Notes: a model not told the origin generated them from the sequence alone. Shown: positions 1-5,952, numbered from the stretch's first letter. The stretch: 8,716 nucleotides of DNA from Clostridiales bacterium (GCA_003343885.1 QAKH01000075.1:1-8716), one strand, 5' to 3'. Numbers and translations: made by a program.

Positions 1-88
1 ACTGCGGCACACAAAACGATCCGCTTAATGCTGCTCGGTTCCCCGCCTGACATGGTTCACGGTGTTTCATTGCACAGGGCCCGCACAC
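1..88 (-). ncRNA. ffs: Signal recognition particle RNA (small bacterial type), 3' part cut by the window edge
   Basis: Read on the minus strand, this contains the conserved SRP RNA domain IV: GTGAACC, then GTCAGG, then CGG-GGAA-CCG (a GGAA tetraloop closed by three base pairs), then AGCAGC. The order and spacing are those of E. coli 4.5S RNA. The RNA binds Ffh to form the particle that targets nascent membrane and secreted proteins. The 5' strand of the long stem (GTGCGGGCCCTGTGC) is present; its pairing partner lies beyond position 1. The mature 5' end is estimated to within a few bases. The small size class is inferred from the short distance between the 5' end and domain IV. A strong promoter lies upstream at 131-159. 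Confidence 0.88.
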
Positions 89-130
89 CTATATTCCGGA
101 ATAATTTAATTCCTATTAAGTATCTTCATT

Positions 131-159
131 ATTATATCATATTTAAAAATAAATTTCAA
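131..159 (-). promoter_or_regulatory. Promoter of the SRP RNA gene
   Basis: On the minus strand there is a -35 TTGAAA (154-159), a 17-bp spacer and a perfect -10 TATAAT (131-136). Transcription should start near 124, about 35 bases before the estimated mature 5' end. A precursor leader is therefore expected. It contains a 12-bp perfect palindrome (TATTCCGGAATA, 92-103) directly in front of the mature RNA, which could form a processing hairpin; that role is inference. Confidence 0.75.
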
Positions 160-475
160 GTGTTTTATAGGATTTTTATAGATTTTCTTGAAGAATACTT
201 TCAGCTTTATTGTAAAGTTACCGTGAACGCACATTAATTATTATCCGAACCGACGTTTGAAATATTCATTAGCTCTATAAGAGAAAGGGCTGTTTTATTG
301 TTTTTTTGATTATAAAACATGCTTTAGCCTTCGTTTTTACTCTACCTGCTATTTACCTTTAACTTAATCGTATCAGTATAATCCTTTTATTGGAATCACA
401 GTATGAAAAACCGTAATTATGTGATAAATATAATTGAGTTGTCGAAATGGAAATCGCTAAGCACATTGCTATTGA
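160..475. other. AT-rich intergenic region with no recognisable gene
   Basis: This roughly 315-bp stretch lies between the SRP RNA promoter and the first tRNA-Leu-related repeat. I find no ORF with a ribosome binding site, no convincing terminator and no RNA gene. It shows no clear similarity to the stretch upstream of the right-hand repeat copy, so the repeat really begins near 476. Confidence 0.5.
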
Positions 476-668
476 ATATTCTCATTTACCCCCAAAAAGT
501 AAATGCTGTTGCCGTGAAAAAAATGCTTGACAATTTATCGTAAGTATGATATAATAATTTATATTGATTATAAGGTGATTTTATATTTTTGAATTTGAGC
601 CGAGTAAAAATTTCAGATTCATAATATATGCGGATATGGCGGAATAGGCAGACGCGCTGGCTTCAGGT
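476..668 (+). repeat. Left copy of a ~193-bp direct repeat (tRNA-Leu promoter plus tRNA 5' half)
   Basis: This segment recurs at 7101-7292. From 494 to 668 the two copies are collinear at an offset of exactly 6,624 bp and differ at only three of 175 positions. The first 18 bases are more diverged and contain one indel. The repeat holds a consensus promoter, the leader, and tRNA-Leu from base 1 to the last base of the anticodon loop, where similarity stops abruptly. Its near identity suggests recent duplication or gene conversion. Confidence 0.93.
527..555 (+). promoter_or_regulatory. Duplicated tRNA-Leu promoter in front of the truncated copies
   Basis: A perfect -35 TTGACA (527-532), a 17-bp spacer and a perfect -10 TATAAT (550-555) are identical to the promoter of the intact tRNA-Leu at 7151-7179. 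Transcription would begin near 562. It would read through both truncated tRNA copies and stop at the terminator at 865-889, giving an RNA of about 330 nt. Confidence 0.85.
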
Positions 669-691
669 AGAGTTACGTCTGTGTAAAAAAT
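587..691 (+). repeat. 105-bp tandem repeat, unit 1
   Basis: This unit recurs at 749-853 with a period of 162 bp. It covers part of the tRNA leader, the tRNA-Leu 5' half and the 23-base non-tRNA tail (AGAGTTACGTCTGTG then an A-run). Since the tail is included, the tRNA was broken first and the broken copy was duplicated afterwards. The intervening 57 bases (692-748) contain only weak inverted repeats. Confidence 0.9.
630..691 (+). pseudogene. Truncated tRNA-Leu(CAG), copy 1, fused to a foreign tail
   Basis: Bases 630-668 equal the first 39 bases of the intact tRNA-Leu at 7254: the 5' acceptor strand, the D arm, the 5' anticodon stem and the complete anticodon loop TTCAGGT. The 3' anticodon strand, variable arm, T arm and CCA are missing, so it cannot be a working tRNA. 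From 669 the sequence is unrelated to tRNA. CAGACG in the D region can pair with CGTCTG in the tail (6 bp, 21-base loop), giving a new hairpin. It has its own consensus promoter at 527 and could be a transcribed relic, an attachment-site remnant or a small RNA. Confidence 0.85.
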
Positions 692-748
692 GGTTTCGCT
701 GTTCATTACAGCATATTTTGTGGAACAACTTGTAAAAGTCCATCTCGG

Positions 749-853
749 TTTTGAATTTGAGCTGAGTAAAAATTTCAGATTCATAATATGTGCGGATATG
801 GCGGAATAGGCAGACGCGCTGGCTTCAGGTAGAGTTACGTCTGTGTAAAAAAT
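749..853 (+). repeat. 105-bp tandem repeat, unit 2
   Basis: This is the second copy of the unit at 587-691, lying 162 bp downstream. It starts inside the tRNA leader, so unlike unit 1 it has no promoter of its own. It can only be transcribed by read-through from 527-555. Confidence 0.9.
792..853 (+). pseudogene. Truncated tRNA-Leu(CAG), copy 2, fused to the same foreign tail
   Basis: This is identical to copy 1 from the first tRNA base through the anticodon loop (792-830) and through the tail, and keeps the potential CAGACG/CGTCTG hairpin. Unlike copy 1 it runs on into a sequence ending in a factor-independent terminator (865-889). That terminator block recurs almost unchanged behind the decayed copy at 3861. 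The block may be the original downstream terminator of an ancestral tRNA-Leu gene that lost its 3' half. Confidence 0.85.
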
Positions 854-864
854 TATAAATGTTT

Positions 865-889
865 AAGACCCATAGCCGGGTCTTTTTTT
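865..889 (+). terminator. Rho-independent terminator after the truncated tRNA-Leu copies
   Basis: A 7-bp stem AAGACCC/GGGTCTT with loop ATAGCC ends in a seven-base T-run, so it acts on plus-strand transcripts. Positions 846-890 match 3903-3948 with a single one-base indel. In the minus direction the hairpin has no good U-tract, so it is a poor stop for the ogt operon arriving from the right. Confidence 0.85.
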
Positions 890-984
890 GTTATTTATTT
901 TGGTTGGGTCTTATTGTAGCTGAAAGCTGCTTAGTATGCGTTTTTTCCTTACGGATTTTTGTATTGTTACTGTATTTGATGAAG

Positions 985-1518
985 TTATAACGCTGTCCCT
1001 TTCTTCGGCACAAAAAACGAGGACATATCTGCATTTTCCAGTGTAAGCAGCTGCACCTTTTTCTCAATTCCGCCTGCATATCCTGTTAAGCTTCCGTTTG
1101 TACCGACAACACGATGGCAGGGAATTATAAGGGAAATGGAATTGTGCCCGACAGCGCCGCCGACAGCCTGTGCCGACATTTTAGAAAGCCCTTTTTGCTT
1201 TGCGATTCTTTCTGCAATCTCGCCGTAGGTCATTGTTTTTCCAAAGGGAATGGTCAGCATAATTTCCCATACCTTTTTTCGAAACGGTGTTGTCTGCATG
1301 TACAGCGGCGGCGTAAAATCAGGCGCTTTACCGTTAAAGTAAATATCCAGCCAACGGACAGACTGTTTAAATATCGGCAAACCTTTTTCCTCGTATTTTT
1401 CTTCGAGCGTATCTCCAAAATATTTCTGTCCGTCAAACCAAAGCCCTGTAAGCTCTGTTCCGTTACTGGAGAGAGTAATACCGCCCAAAGGCGAGTTGTA
1501 ATGATATGTATAGGTCAT
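985..1518 (-). CDS. ogt: Methylated-DNA--protein-cysteine S-methyltransferase (O6-alkylguanine transferase)
   Basis: A 177-aa suicide repair enzyme that moves the alkyl group from O6-alkylguanine (or O4-alkylthymine) in DNA to its own cysteine. The active site is PCHRV at residues 133-137, with Cys134 as acceptor. The helix-turn-helix SAQAVGGAVGHN at 115-126 precedes it, and the GYAGG region (146-150) follows. The usual arginine-finger position in ARAVG holds Gln117, and the common HNP is HNS. I believe Gln occurs in other Firmicute homologues, so activity is still likely. I chose the ATG at 1518, not the upstream in-frame ATG at 1542, because GGGAGG (1528-1533) lies 9 bases before it and this avoids overlap with the preceding gene. 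It is the last gene of a four-gene operon, starting 4 bases after the ABM stop codon. Confidence 0.95.
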   Translation of the reverse strand: MTYTYHYNSPLGGITLSSNGTELTGLWFDGQKYFGDTLEEKYEEKGLPIFKQSVRWLDIYFNGKAPDFTPPLYMQTTPFRKKVWEIMLTIPFGKTMTYGEIAERIAKQKGLSKMSAQAVGGAVGHNSISLIIPCHRVVGTNGSLTGYAGGIEKKVQLLTLENADMSSFFVPKKGTAL

Positions 1519-1522
1519 AAGA

Positions 1523-1876
1523 TTATACCTCCCAATATTCATTGGAATCCGCAGGCGCTTGCGTTCTGTCGGTCATTGTATAAGTGCGGATAGGCGTTAC
1601 AACCGTGATTTTATAATCTGCAAAATCATTCATTCTCCCGTGTTTTTGCGCCATACGGTGTGCGGCAAGATTGCGCCATTTTGAAACGCATTCTTCATTT
1701 TCCCATATTGACATACTAAGTAATTTCCCCTCTGTAGCAAGGGAAGAAAAACGCTCGGAGCGAATAAATCCTTCCGCTTTTGCAAGGCTGTCTTTCAGTG
1801 AGTCCGCCATTTTCAAATAATCTTCCATTCTTCCGTTTTTTACAGTTACCTCAAATAATACGATGATATTACTCAT
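1523..1876 (-). CDS. Antibiotic biosynthesis monooxygenase (ABM) domain protein
   Basis: A 117-aa single-domain protein of the dimeric alpha/beta-barrel (ferredoxin-like) ABM superfamily. The family pattern is an N-terminal strand (IIVLFEVTVKNG), an EGFIRSERF segment at 35-43, SIWENEE at 56-62, Trp67 and an AHRMAQKHGR helix at 72-81, then a final strand. Members include quinol monooxygenases, haem-degrading enzymes and many proteins of unknown substrate; nothing here fixes the reaction. No signal peptide or membrane segment is visible. The ATG directly follows the TAA of the Ada-domain gene and uses an AGGAGG inside that gene, so the two are translationally coupled. Its place between two alkylation-repair genes suggests a role in that response, but that is inference. 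Confidence 0.85.
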   Translation of the reverse strand: MSNIIVLFEVTVKNGRMEDYLKMADSLKDSLAKAEGFIRSERFSSLATEGKLLSMSIWENEECVSKWRNLAAHRMAQKHGRMNDFADYKITVVTPIRTYTMTDRTQAPADSNEYWEV

Positions 1877-2116
1877 TTACATTTCCTCCTGCTGTGTTTG
1901 GGTGACAAGTTCCGGTTTACATCTTTTACAAGGACGGTATCCCTTTTCTATTGCTTCTTCCATCGTATCAAAAAATACAATATTCTTTTCCAATGGTATC
2001 CTTGCGGGGCAGCCCGGCCGGCATACTATTTTTGTTGTTTTCACACCAAAAATAAACTTACCGTCATAAGACTTGTCCCGATTTTGAATTGCTTGCAGCT
2101 TTTCCTTTTTGTCCAC
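1877..2116 (-). CDS. Stand-alone Ada metal-binding (methylphosphotriester acceptor) domain protein
   Basis: A 79-aa protein consisting almost only of the N-terminal domain of Ada (N-Ada). Four cysteines that bind zinc in this family are present as CRPGC (Cys32, Cys36) and CKRC (Cys63, Cys66). The flanking signature YDGKFIFGVKTT and GYRPCKRCKP is intact. In Ada, the residue matching Cys32 takes the methyl group from a DNA phosphotriester and switches the protein to an activator. Here the AraC-type DNA-binding domain that normally follows is absent and the transferase domain is a separate gene (ogt). The start is GTG at 2116, with AAGGAG 10 bases upstream inside the glycosylase gene, giving a 53-bp overlap. 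The intact ending and downstream coupling argue that this is a natural short form, not a fresh truncation. Confidence 0.9.
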   Translation of the reverse strand: MDKKEKLQAIQNRDKSYDGKFIFGVKTTKIVCRPGCPARIPLEKNIVFFDTMEEAIEKGYRPCKRCKPELVTQTQQEEM

Positions 2117-2762
2117 TTTTCTTGTTCTCCTTTTTAGGGGCGTAGTCTTTCATTTCAGGAATCGCACCGCCTGCCACCGCCCAAAAATACAGGCTTGCCA
2201 CACTGCAATAAGGACTTAATCTTCTGCGGTATTTTTCAAACAGATTACGGTCAATTTTCCTATGGTGATACACCATACGCATACCACGCAGAATCGCTAA
2301 ATCTCCGTAGCTGAAAACATTCGGACGCTGCATACAAAAAAGTAAAATCATTTCGGCAGTCCAGACGCCGATTCCTTTTAACCCTGTCAATTCGGTTATT
2401 GCCTCATCGTCAGATTTATTCCAAATGCCCTGTAAATCAAAAGCGCCGATTTTTACTTTAACAGCAAAATCCGTAATATACTCTGCTTTTTTAAAAGTCA
2501 TTCCAAAAGACTGTAAGCGGTCTTTTCCGGCGGTAAGAATGGTATCGGCGTTCACAGCGCCAAGATGATCTTGCATTCTCTGCCATATTGTCGCCTGCGC
2601 TTTTGTAGAAATCTGCTGACCGATGATATGGTGAACAACCGAAGAAAACAAGTCGCTGTCAACTTCACGCTCAATCTTCCCGACTTTGTTAATCACTTTT
2701 GCAAGACGTTTATCCTTTTGCTTTAAATATTCGATTGCGCTTTCATCATATTGAAAATACAC
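2064..2762 (-). CDS. DNA-3-methyladenine glycosylase II (AlkA/Mag-like, HhH-GPD family)
   Basis: A 232-aa base-excision repair glycosylase that removes N-alkylated purines such as 3-methyladenine. It belongs to the helix-hairpin-helix-GPD superfamily: HHIIGQQIS at 44-52, the hairpin LTGLKGIGVWTA at 125-136, and the catalytic Asp154 in SYGDLAI. There is no AlkA N-terminal domain, so the length is closer to the compact Mag-type enzymes. The last roughly 25 residues form a lysine- and serine-rich tail that may contact DNA and that overlaps the start of the Ada-domain gene. The start is GTG at 2762, with AGGAGG (2770-2775) 7 bases away. It is first in the operon. No iron-sulfur cysteine cluster is visible, which argues against an EndoIII/MutY type. 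Confidence 0.93.
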   Translation of the reverse strand: MYFQYDESAIEYLKQKDKRLAKVINKVGKIEREVDSDLFSSVVHHIIGQQISTKAQATIWQRMQDHLGAVNADTILTAGKDRLQSFGMTFKKAEYITDFAVKVKIGAFDLQGIWNKSDDEAITELTGLKGIGVWTAEMILLFCMQRPNVFSYGDLAILRGMRMVYHHRKIDRNLFEKYRRRLSPYCSVASLYFWAVAGGAIPEMKDYAPKKENKKSGQKGKAASNSKSGQVL

Positions 2763-2778
2763 GTTTGCACCTCCTGTC

Positions 2779-2807
2779 TTGACTTAGCGATTGACTTGTA
2801 ATATAAT
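2779..2807 (+). promoter_or_regulatory. Promoter of the cupin-AraC regulator gene
   Basis: A -35 TTGACT (2779-2784), a 17-bp spacer and a perfect -10 TATAAT (2802-2807) predict a start near 2814 and a leader of about 70 bases. A second TTGACT lies at 2791. The promoter begins only 3 bases from the ribosome binding site of the opposite-strand glycosylase gene. The promoter of the repair operon must therefore lie to the right of it and fire across it. I could not identify a convincing minus-strand promoter there. Confidence 0.65.
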
Positions 2808-2885
2808 AATATCATAATTTGAGACGTTATAATATTAAAATATCGCCTAAAATCATCATAATATATCCAAAAGAGGTGTGTCGAA

Positions 2886-3782
2886 ATGGGAGACGCAAAA
2901 AAGGATTATATAAACTCGGTTAATTTAAAGGCTGATTCGGATTTTCCCTACCTTGTGCTTGATGTTATTAACGACCAAAGCTATCCGAGAAATCCCGGCT
3001 TTCAGGTTATGCACTGGCATGAGGATTTACAATTCATTTTTGTTCTTGACGGTGAAATCGAAATAAAAACATTAGATACATCGGTACAGATAAATAAAGG
3101 CAGCGGTATTTTTATCAATAAAAATGTGATACATCTTGTTAATAAAAAGACTTCTTCCTGTCACTACAATAGTTTTATTTTCCCAGATTATTTTCTTAAA
3201 TTTTATTTCGGTAGTCCCGCATCTGCTTTTGTTGAACGCATTGCAGGCAAAGACGAATTGCCGATTTGCTGTTTCCCAAAGGAAATGGATTGGTGCAAAT
3301 CTATTTTATCTGCCCTTTCCCGCCTTGCAGACCTTGAAAACAGAAAAACCGAATTTTATGTCTATCAAGCGCTTTGTCTGCTCTCCACACTTTGGCTTGA
3401 AGTATGCAAAAATATTCAAGTACCAAGCAAAAACATCGATATCGTTATGGGTGTTCGTATGCAAAAATTTTTACGGTATATAAGCGAACATTATGAAGAA
3501 GATATTTCTCTTGATAGGCTGTCAAAGAGTGCAAATGTCAGCAAATCGGAATGTCTGCGGTGTTTTAAGGCAAGTATGCAGACAACCCCTTACAGATATC
3601 TAACAGAATACAGGCTTTCTAAGGCAGCCGAACTGCTGAAAAACTCTGATGAGCCGATAGGAACTATAGCCGACAGAGTAGGCTTTCGGCAAATCAGCCA
3701 TTTCGGAAAGCGTTTTAAGGAAAAAACAGGGCTTTCACCGAGAGATTATCGAAAGAAAAAGGTAACGCTTTTAGAGATATAA
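2886..3782 (+). CDS. AraC-family transcriptional regulator with N-terminal cupin domain
   Basis: A 298-aa one-component regulator. The N-terminal part has the cupin signature HWHEDLQFIFVLDGEIEI at 43-60, expected to bind a small molecule, followed by a helical linker. The C-terminal 110 residues are a double helix-turn-helix of AraC type: the first near 207-228 (ISLDRLSKSANVSK), the second near 256-277, ending in the family hallmark GFRQISHFGKRF with LSPRDYRK. It has no Ada cysteine domain. The ATG at 2886 is preceded by GAGGTG at 7 bases. It is divergent from the alkylation-repair operon, so regulation of that operon is the simplest guess. The ligand is unknown. The first downstream plus-strand stop signal is the terminator at 3923, behind the decayed tRNA fragment. 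Confidence 0.92.
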   Translation: MGDAKKDYINSVNLKADSDFPYLVLDVINDQSYPRNPGFQVMHWHEDLQFIFVLDGEIEIKTLDTSVQINKGSGIFINKNVIHLVNKKTSSCHYNSFIFPDYFLKFYFGSPASAFVERIAGKDELPICCFPKEMDWCKSILSALSRLADLENRKTEFYVYQALCLLSTLWLEVCKNIQVPSKNIDIVMGVRMQKFLRYISEHYEEDISLDRLSKSANVSKSECLRCFKASMQTTPYRYLTEYRLSKAAELLKNSDEPIGTIADRVGFRQISHFGKRFKEKTGLSPRDYRKKKVTLLEI

Positions 3783-3860
3783 AGGTGAACAAAAGTTTTC
3801 TACGAATGTAAAATATGAGAAGGTTTCAAAGCTGGAATCTGAAAGTTTAAGTTGTAATAT

Positions 3861-3922
3861 GCGGCTATTGCGGAATAGGCAAACGCATTCGTCATATCAG
3901 TTTAAAAAATTATAAATGTTTT
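3861..3922 (+). pseudogene. Decayed tRNA-Leu 5' fragment, copy 3, between the two gene modules
   Basis: Bases 3861-3886 match the first 26 bases of tRNA-Leu at 23 positions (acceptor 5' strand and D arm). The anticodon part is lost. From 3903 the sequence rejoins the block found behind copy 2, including the terminator. The preceding roughly 20 bases resemble the tRNA leader weakly and no promoter remains. A short AAAC/GTTT pairing sits where copies 1 and 2 have CAGACG/CGTCTG. This is clearly an older relative of the copies at 630 and 792. Confidence 0.75.
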
Positions 3923-3947
3923 AAGACCCATAGCCGGGTCTTTTTTT
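3923..3947 (+). terminator. Rho-independent terminator downstream of araC-type gene and copy 3
   Basis: The stem AAGACCC/GGGTCTT, loop ATAGCC and seven-base T-run are the same as the terminator at 865-889. It probably ends transcripts from the AraC-type gene, 140 bases upstream. Confidence 0.85.
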
Positions 3948-3980
3948 GCTATGCAGTTCAGTTCTGCTCTTATATTCATC

Positions 3981-3999
3981 AAAACCCGCTCTATGGGTT
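3981..3999 (-). terminator. Possible terminator of the hydrolase operon
   Basis: On the minus strand AACCC, a 7-base loop and GGGTT are followed by a short T-run. The hairpin overlaps the stop codon of the last hydrolase gene (TAG, 3991-3993). The 5-bp stem and four-base U-tract make it weak. Confidence 0.45.
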
Positions 4000-4971
4000 A
4001 ATTTTTATATCCTGCCAATTTTCATTAGAGAGCATTTCTGCATTCTTTCCGAAAAACGCTTTCCCCGCTTCACTGTCTCCTTTGAGATAATACATAAACC
4101 AAGCGGTCATATATCCGTCAGCCGACCGAAGCATATCGCCGTGGTCTTTTCCTGTCCGTCTTGCAATGACCTTATCCACATCATCTGATATGGCGTCATA
4201 ACACTCATTTAACCACCACAGCGGACAAATACCCTGCGCCTTTCCCTCCGGCAGCGTTTCAGAATACTCCGACATATTGCCAGCGTCAATATCCTTTGTG
4301 CCGGCTACCATAAAAATCGGAATGTGAACATTTGACAGGTTACAATTCCAACCGCCAGCATTTTTATTCAATTCATCGGCGTGATATCTTGAAGTTGTGC
4401 TTGCCGTCCAAATTGCCTTATACCTATTCCCGTTGGATTGCTCCGTTACGGCGTTAATTGATCCTACGCCGCCCTGCGAATGTCCTGCAACTCCAATATT
4501 TTCAGTATCAATTTTTCCGTAGAAATCACTGTTTTTATTCTCGTTCAGATTGAGAATAAAATCAAGTGTTGCTGCGGAAGATTCGCCTGTACGGGAGTTT
4601 TCATCTTCATTGCCAGCCACAATAAAGCCCCAAGAGGCTAGGCGCTTAAACACTTCTTTGTACTTAGAAGCCTTTATGCCTGTACCGTTCGCCATTATAA
4701 CAAACGGGTATGTAGTTTCCTCTTGCATTTCAGACGGATACCAGACTTCATATTTTTCCCATACCTTACCGTCTGCGTTAAATTCCGCATAGGAAACGTC
4801 GTAAGAGCCGAGCGCCGTATATTTCGTTTCAATTTCGCCTTTTGGTTCAGAATATTTCCAATAGGTTTTGTTTCGGTAGTTTATAATTCCCAGAAGTACT
4901 GAGAAGCCGCCGACTATTAAAATAATTGCAGACAGCACAATAAACAAGATTATTTTTACCGGTTTATTCAC
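3991..4971 (-). CDS. Membrane-anchored alpha/beta hydrolase (GHSQGG esterase, chlorophyllase/PETase-like fold)
   Basis: A 326-aa protein with one N-terminal membrane segment (about residues 5-31) and no cleavage motif, so it is probably tethered with the catalytic domain outside. The nucleophile elbow is GHSQGG at 163-168 (Ser165). Likely partners are Asp227 or Asp229 in GTKDID and His277 in KDHGD. The VIMANGTG stretch near 91-98 sits where the oxyanion loop is expected. The catalytic order is that of dienelactone-hydrolase, chlorophyllase and cutinase-like enzymes; the substrate is unknown. The start is GTG at 4971, with AAGGAGG about 7 bases upstream. The gene follows the other hydrolase after 12 bases, so both are made from one mRNA. 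Confidence 0.9.
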   Translation of the reverse strand: MNKPVKIILFIVLSAIILIVGGFSVLLGIINYRNKTYWKYSEPKGEIETKYTALGSYDVSYAEFNADGKVWEKYEVWYPSEMQEETTYPFVIMANGTGIKASKYKEVFKRLASWGFIVAGNEDENSRTGESSAATLDFILNLNENKNSDFYGKIDTENIGVAGHSQGGVGSINAVTEQSNGNRYKAIWTASTTSRYHADELNKNAGGWNCNLSNVHIPIFMVAGTKDIDAGNMSEYSETLPEGKAQGICPLWWLNECYDAISDDVDKVIARRTGKDHGDMLRSADGYMTAWFMYYLKGDSEAGKAFFGKNAEMLSNENWQDIKINP

Positions 4972-4983
4972 CGTTTTCCCTCC

Positions 4984-5952
4984 TTAATTACTCATATAGC
5001 GTTCAAGATACTCGAGGATCGCTTCACTATATTCTACCATTTGCTTGTTGTCATTCTGAAGTCCATGCCCGGAATGTTCAAAAACAATGTATTCATGCGG
5101 AATATTGTTTTCGGTCAAAGCGGCGTCCAATTTCACGGAAGCGTTATAAGGCTGGAATGTATCATGCATTCCATACGCCATAACCGTCGGAACGATATTT
5201 TCATCAACCCACAGAAGCGGGGACACATCCTTTATCGCTTTATCGTAAGCATCTGTTCCGAACATATCGGATGTTATATCCTTTCCGCACATATAGCTGA
5301 AAAATTTAGCCGCCGCTTCGGGGTCTTTATAAAGACCATAGCTTTTCCAGTCCTCCGGATAAAAACTGGACGGTCCGACGCCCTCAAATACCATTCTGAC
5401 AGGAACAGGCGAATCTTCCGCGTCACGATAGGCGTAAAGCAGAGCAAGATATCCGCCCGCAGAACCGCCGGACATTGCCATTCGGTCTATGTTATATCCG
5501 AGTTTTTTGGCTTCTTCAATAACATAAGGAATGCTATTTTTAATTTCCATCGACATGGTATAAACATTGGCGTCCGGATTTTCATTGCTGTTCAAGGTAT
5601 AATTGATACCCGCTGTTACATATCCAAGCGAACAAAGCCACTGGAGCATTTTTGCGTCGTCGGTTTTATCGCCGGTTCTGAAACCGCCGGCATGAAGATA
5701 CACGATCAACCCATAGGTTTCTTTAGAATTATCTGCGGGAACATAAAGGTCAAACTTGTTTGCAGCGCCCTCGCCATAAGAAAAATCCGTGTAGGTTTTT
5801 CCGATTTCATCACTCCAATTTACTGTATACTTTCTCAGTTTCCGAGGAATGTATGCAATTTTGAAAACAACAGAACCTACAAAAGAGATAATAAATGCAG
5901 TAATACACAAAAAAATAAACATACCTCTTCCTTGCTTTTTTTCTTTGCTCAT
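4984..5952 (-). CDS. Membrane-anchored alpha/beta hydrolase (hormone-sensitive-lipase/BD-FAE type esterase)
   Basis: A 322-aa protein with a short basic N-terminus and a membrane anchor at about 11-34. The oxyanion-hole motif is LHAGGF at 86-91 (HGGG-like). The nucleophile elbow is GGSAGG at 162-167 (Ser164). Asp264 (GMHD) and His296 (HSGHGL) complete the triad. This layout matches carboxylesterases of the HSL/feruloyl- or acetyl-esterase group, different from the GHSQGG enzyme next to it, so the pair is not a recent tandem duplication. The ATG at 5952 has GGAGGT 8 bases upstream and overlaps the stop codon of the 44-aa upstream gene by four bases (ATGA). The extracellular side is favoured for the active domain. 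The substrate is unknown. Confidence 0.9.
   Translation of the reverse strand: MSKEKKQGRGMFIFLCITAFIISFVGSVVFKIAYIPRKLRKYTVNWSDEIGKTYTDFSYGEGAANKFDLYVPADNSKETYGLIVYLHAGGFRTGDKTDDAKMLQWLCSLGYVTAGINYTLNSNENPDANVYTMSMEIKNSIPYVIEEAKKLGYNIDRMAMSGGSAGGYLALLYAYRDAEDSPVPVRMVFEGVGPSSFYPEDWKSYGLYKDPEAAAKFFSYMCGKDITSDMFGTDAYDKAIKDVSPLLWVDENIVPTVMAYGMHDTFQPYNASVKLDAALTENNIPHEYIVFEHSGHGLQNDNKQMVEYSEAILEYLERYMSN

Noticed and set aside
581..784. Minus-strand open frame of 67 codons with an internal repeated peptide
   Set aside because: It is only the translation of the tandem tRNA-Leu repeat units on the opposite strand. The internal repeat comes from the DNA repeat and there is no ribosome binding site.
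904..935. A third GGGTCTT (904-910) and a small AGCT hairpin downstream of ogt as a terminator or attenuator
   Set aside because: No T-run follows in either direction, and the alternative pairing with the terminator at 865-889 is only seven bases. This is too weak to call.
1519..1542. Earlier ATG for ogt at 1542
   Set aside because: It would overlap the ABM gene by 20 bases and lacks a ribosome binding site. The family N-terminus and the GGGAGG fit the ATG at 1518.
2808..2885. Minus-strand promoter for the glycosylase operon
   Set aside because: The stretch is rich in TATTAT-like strings, but none has an acceptable -35 at proper spacing. A promoter must exist nearby, but I cannot place it.
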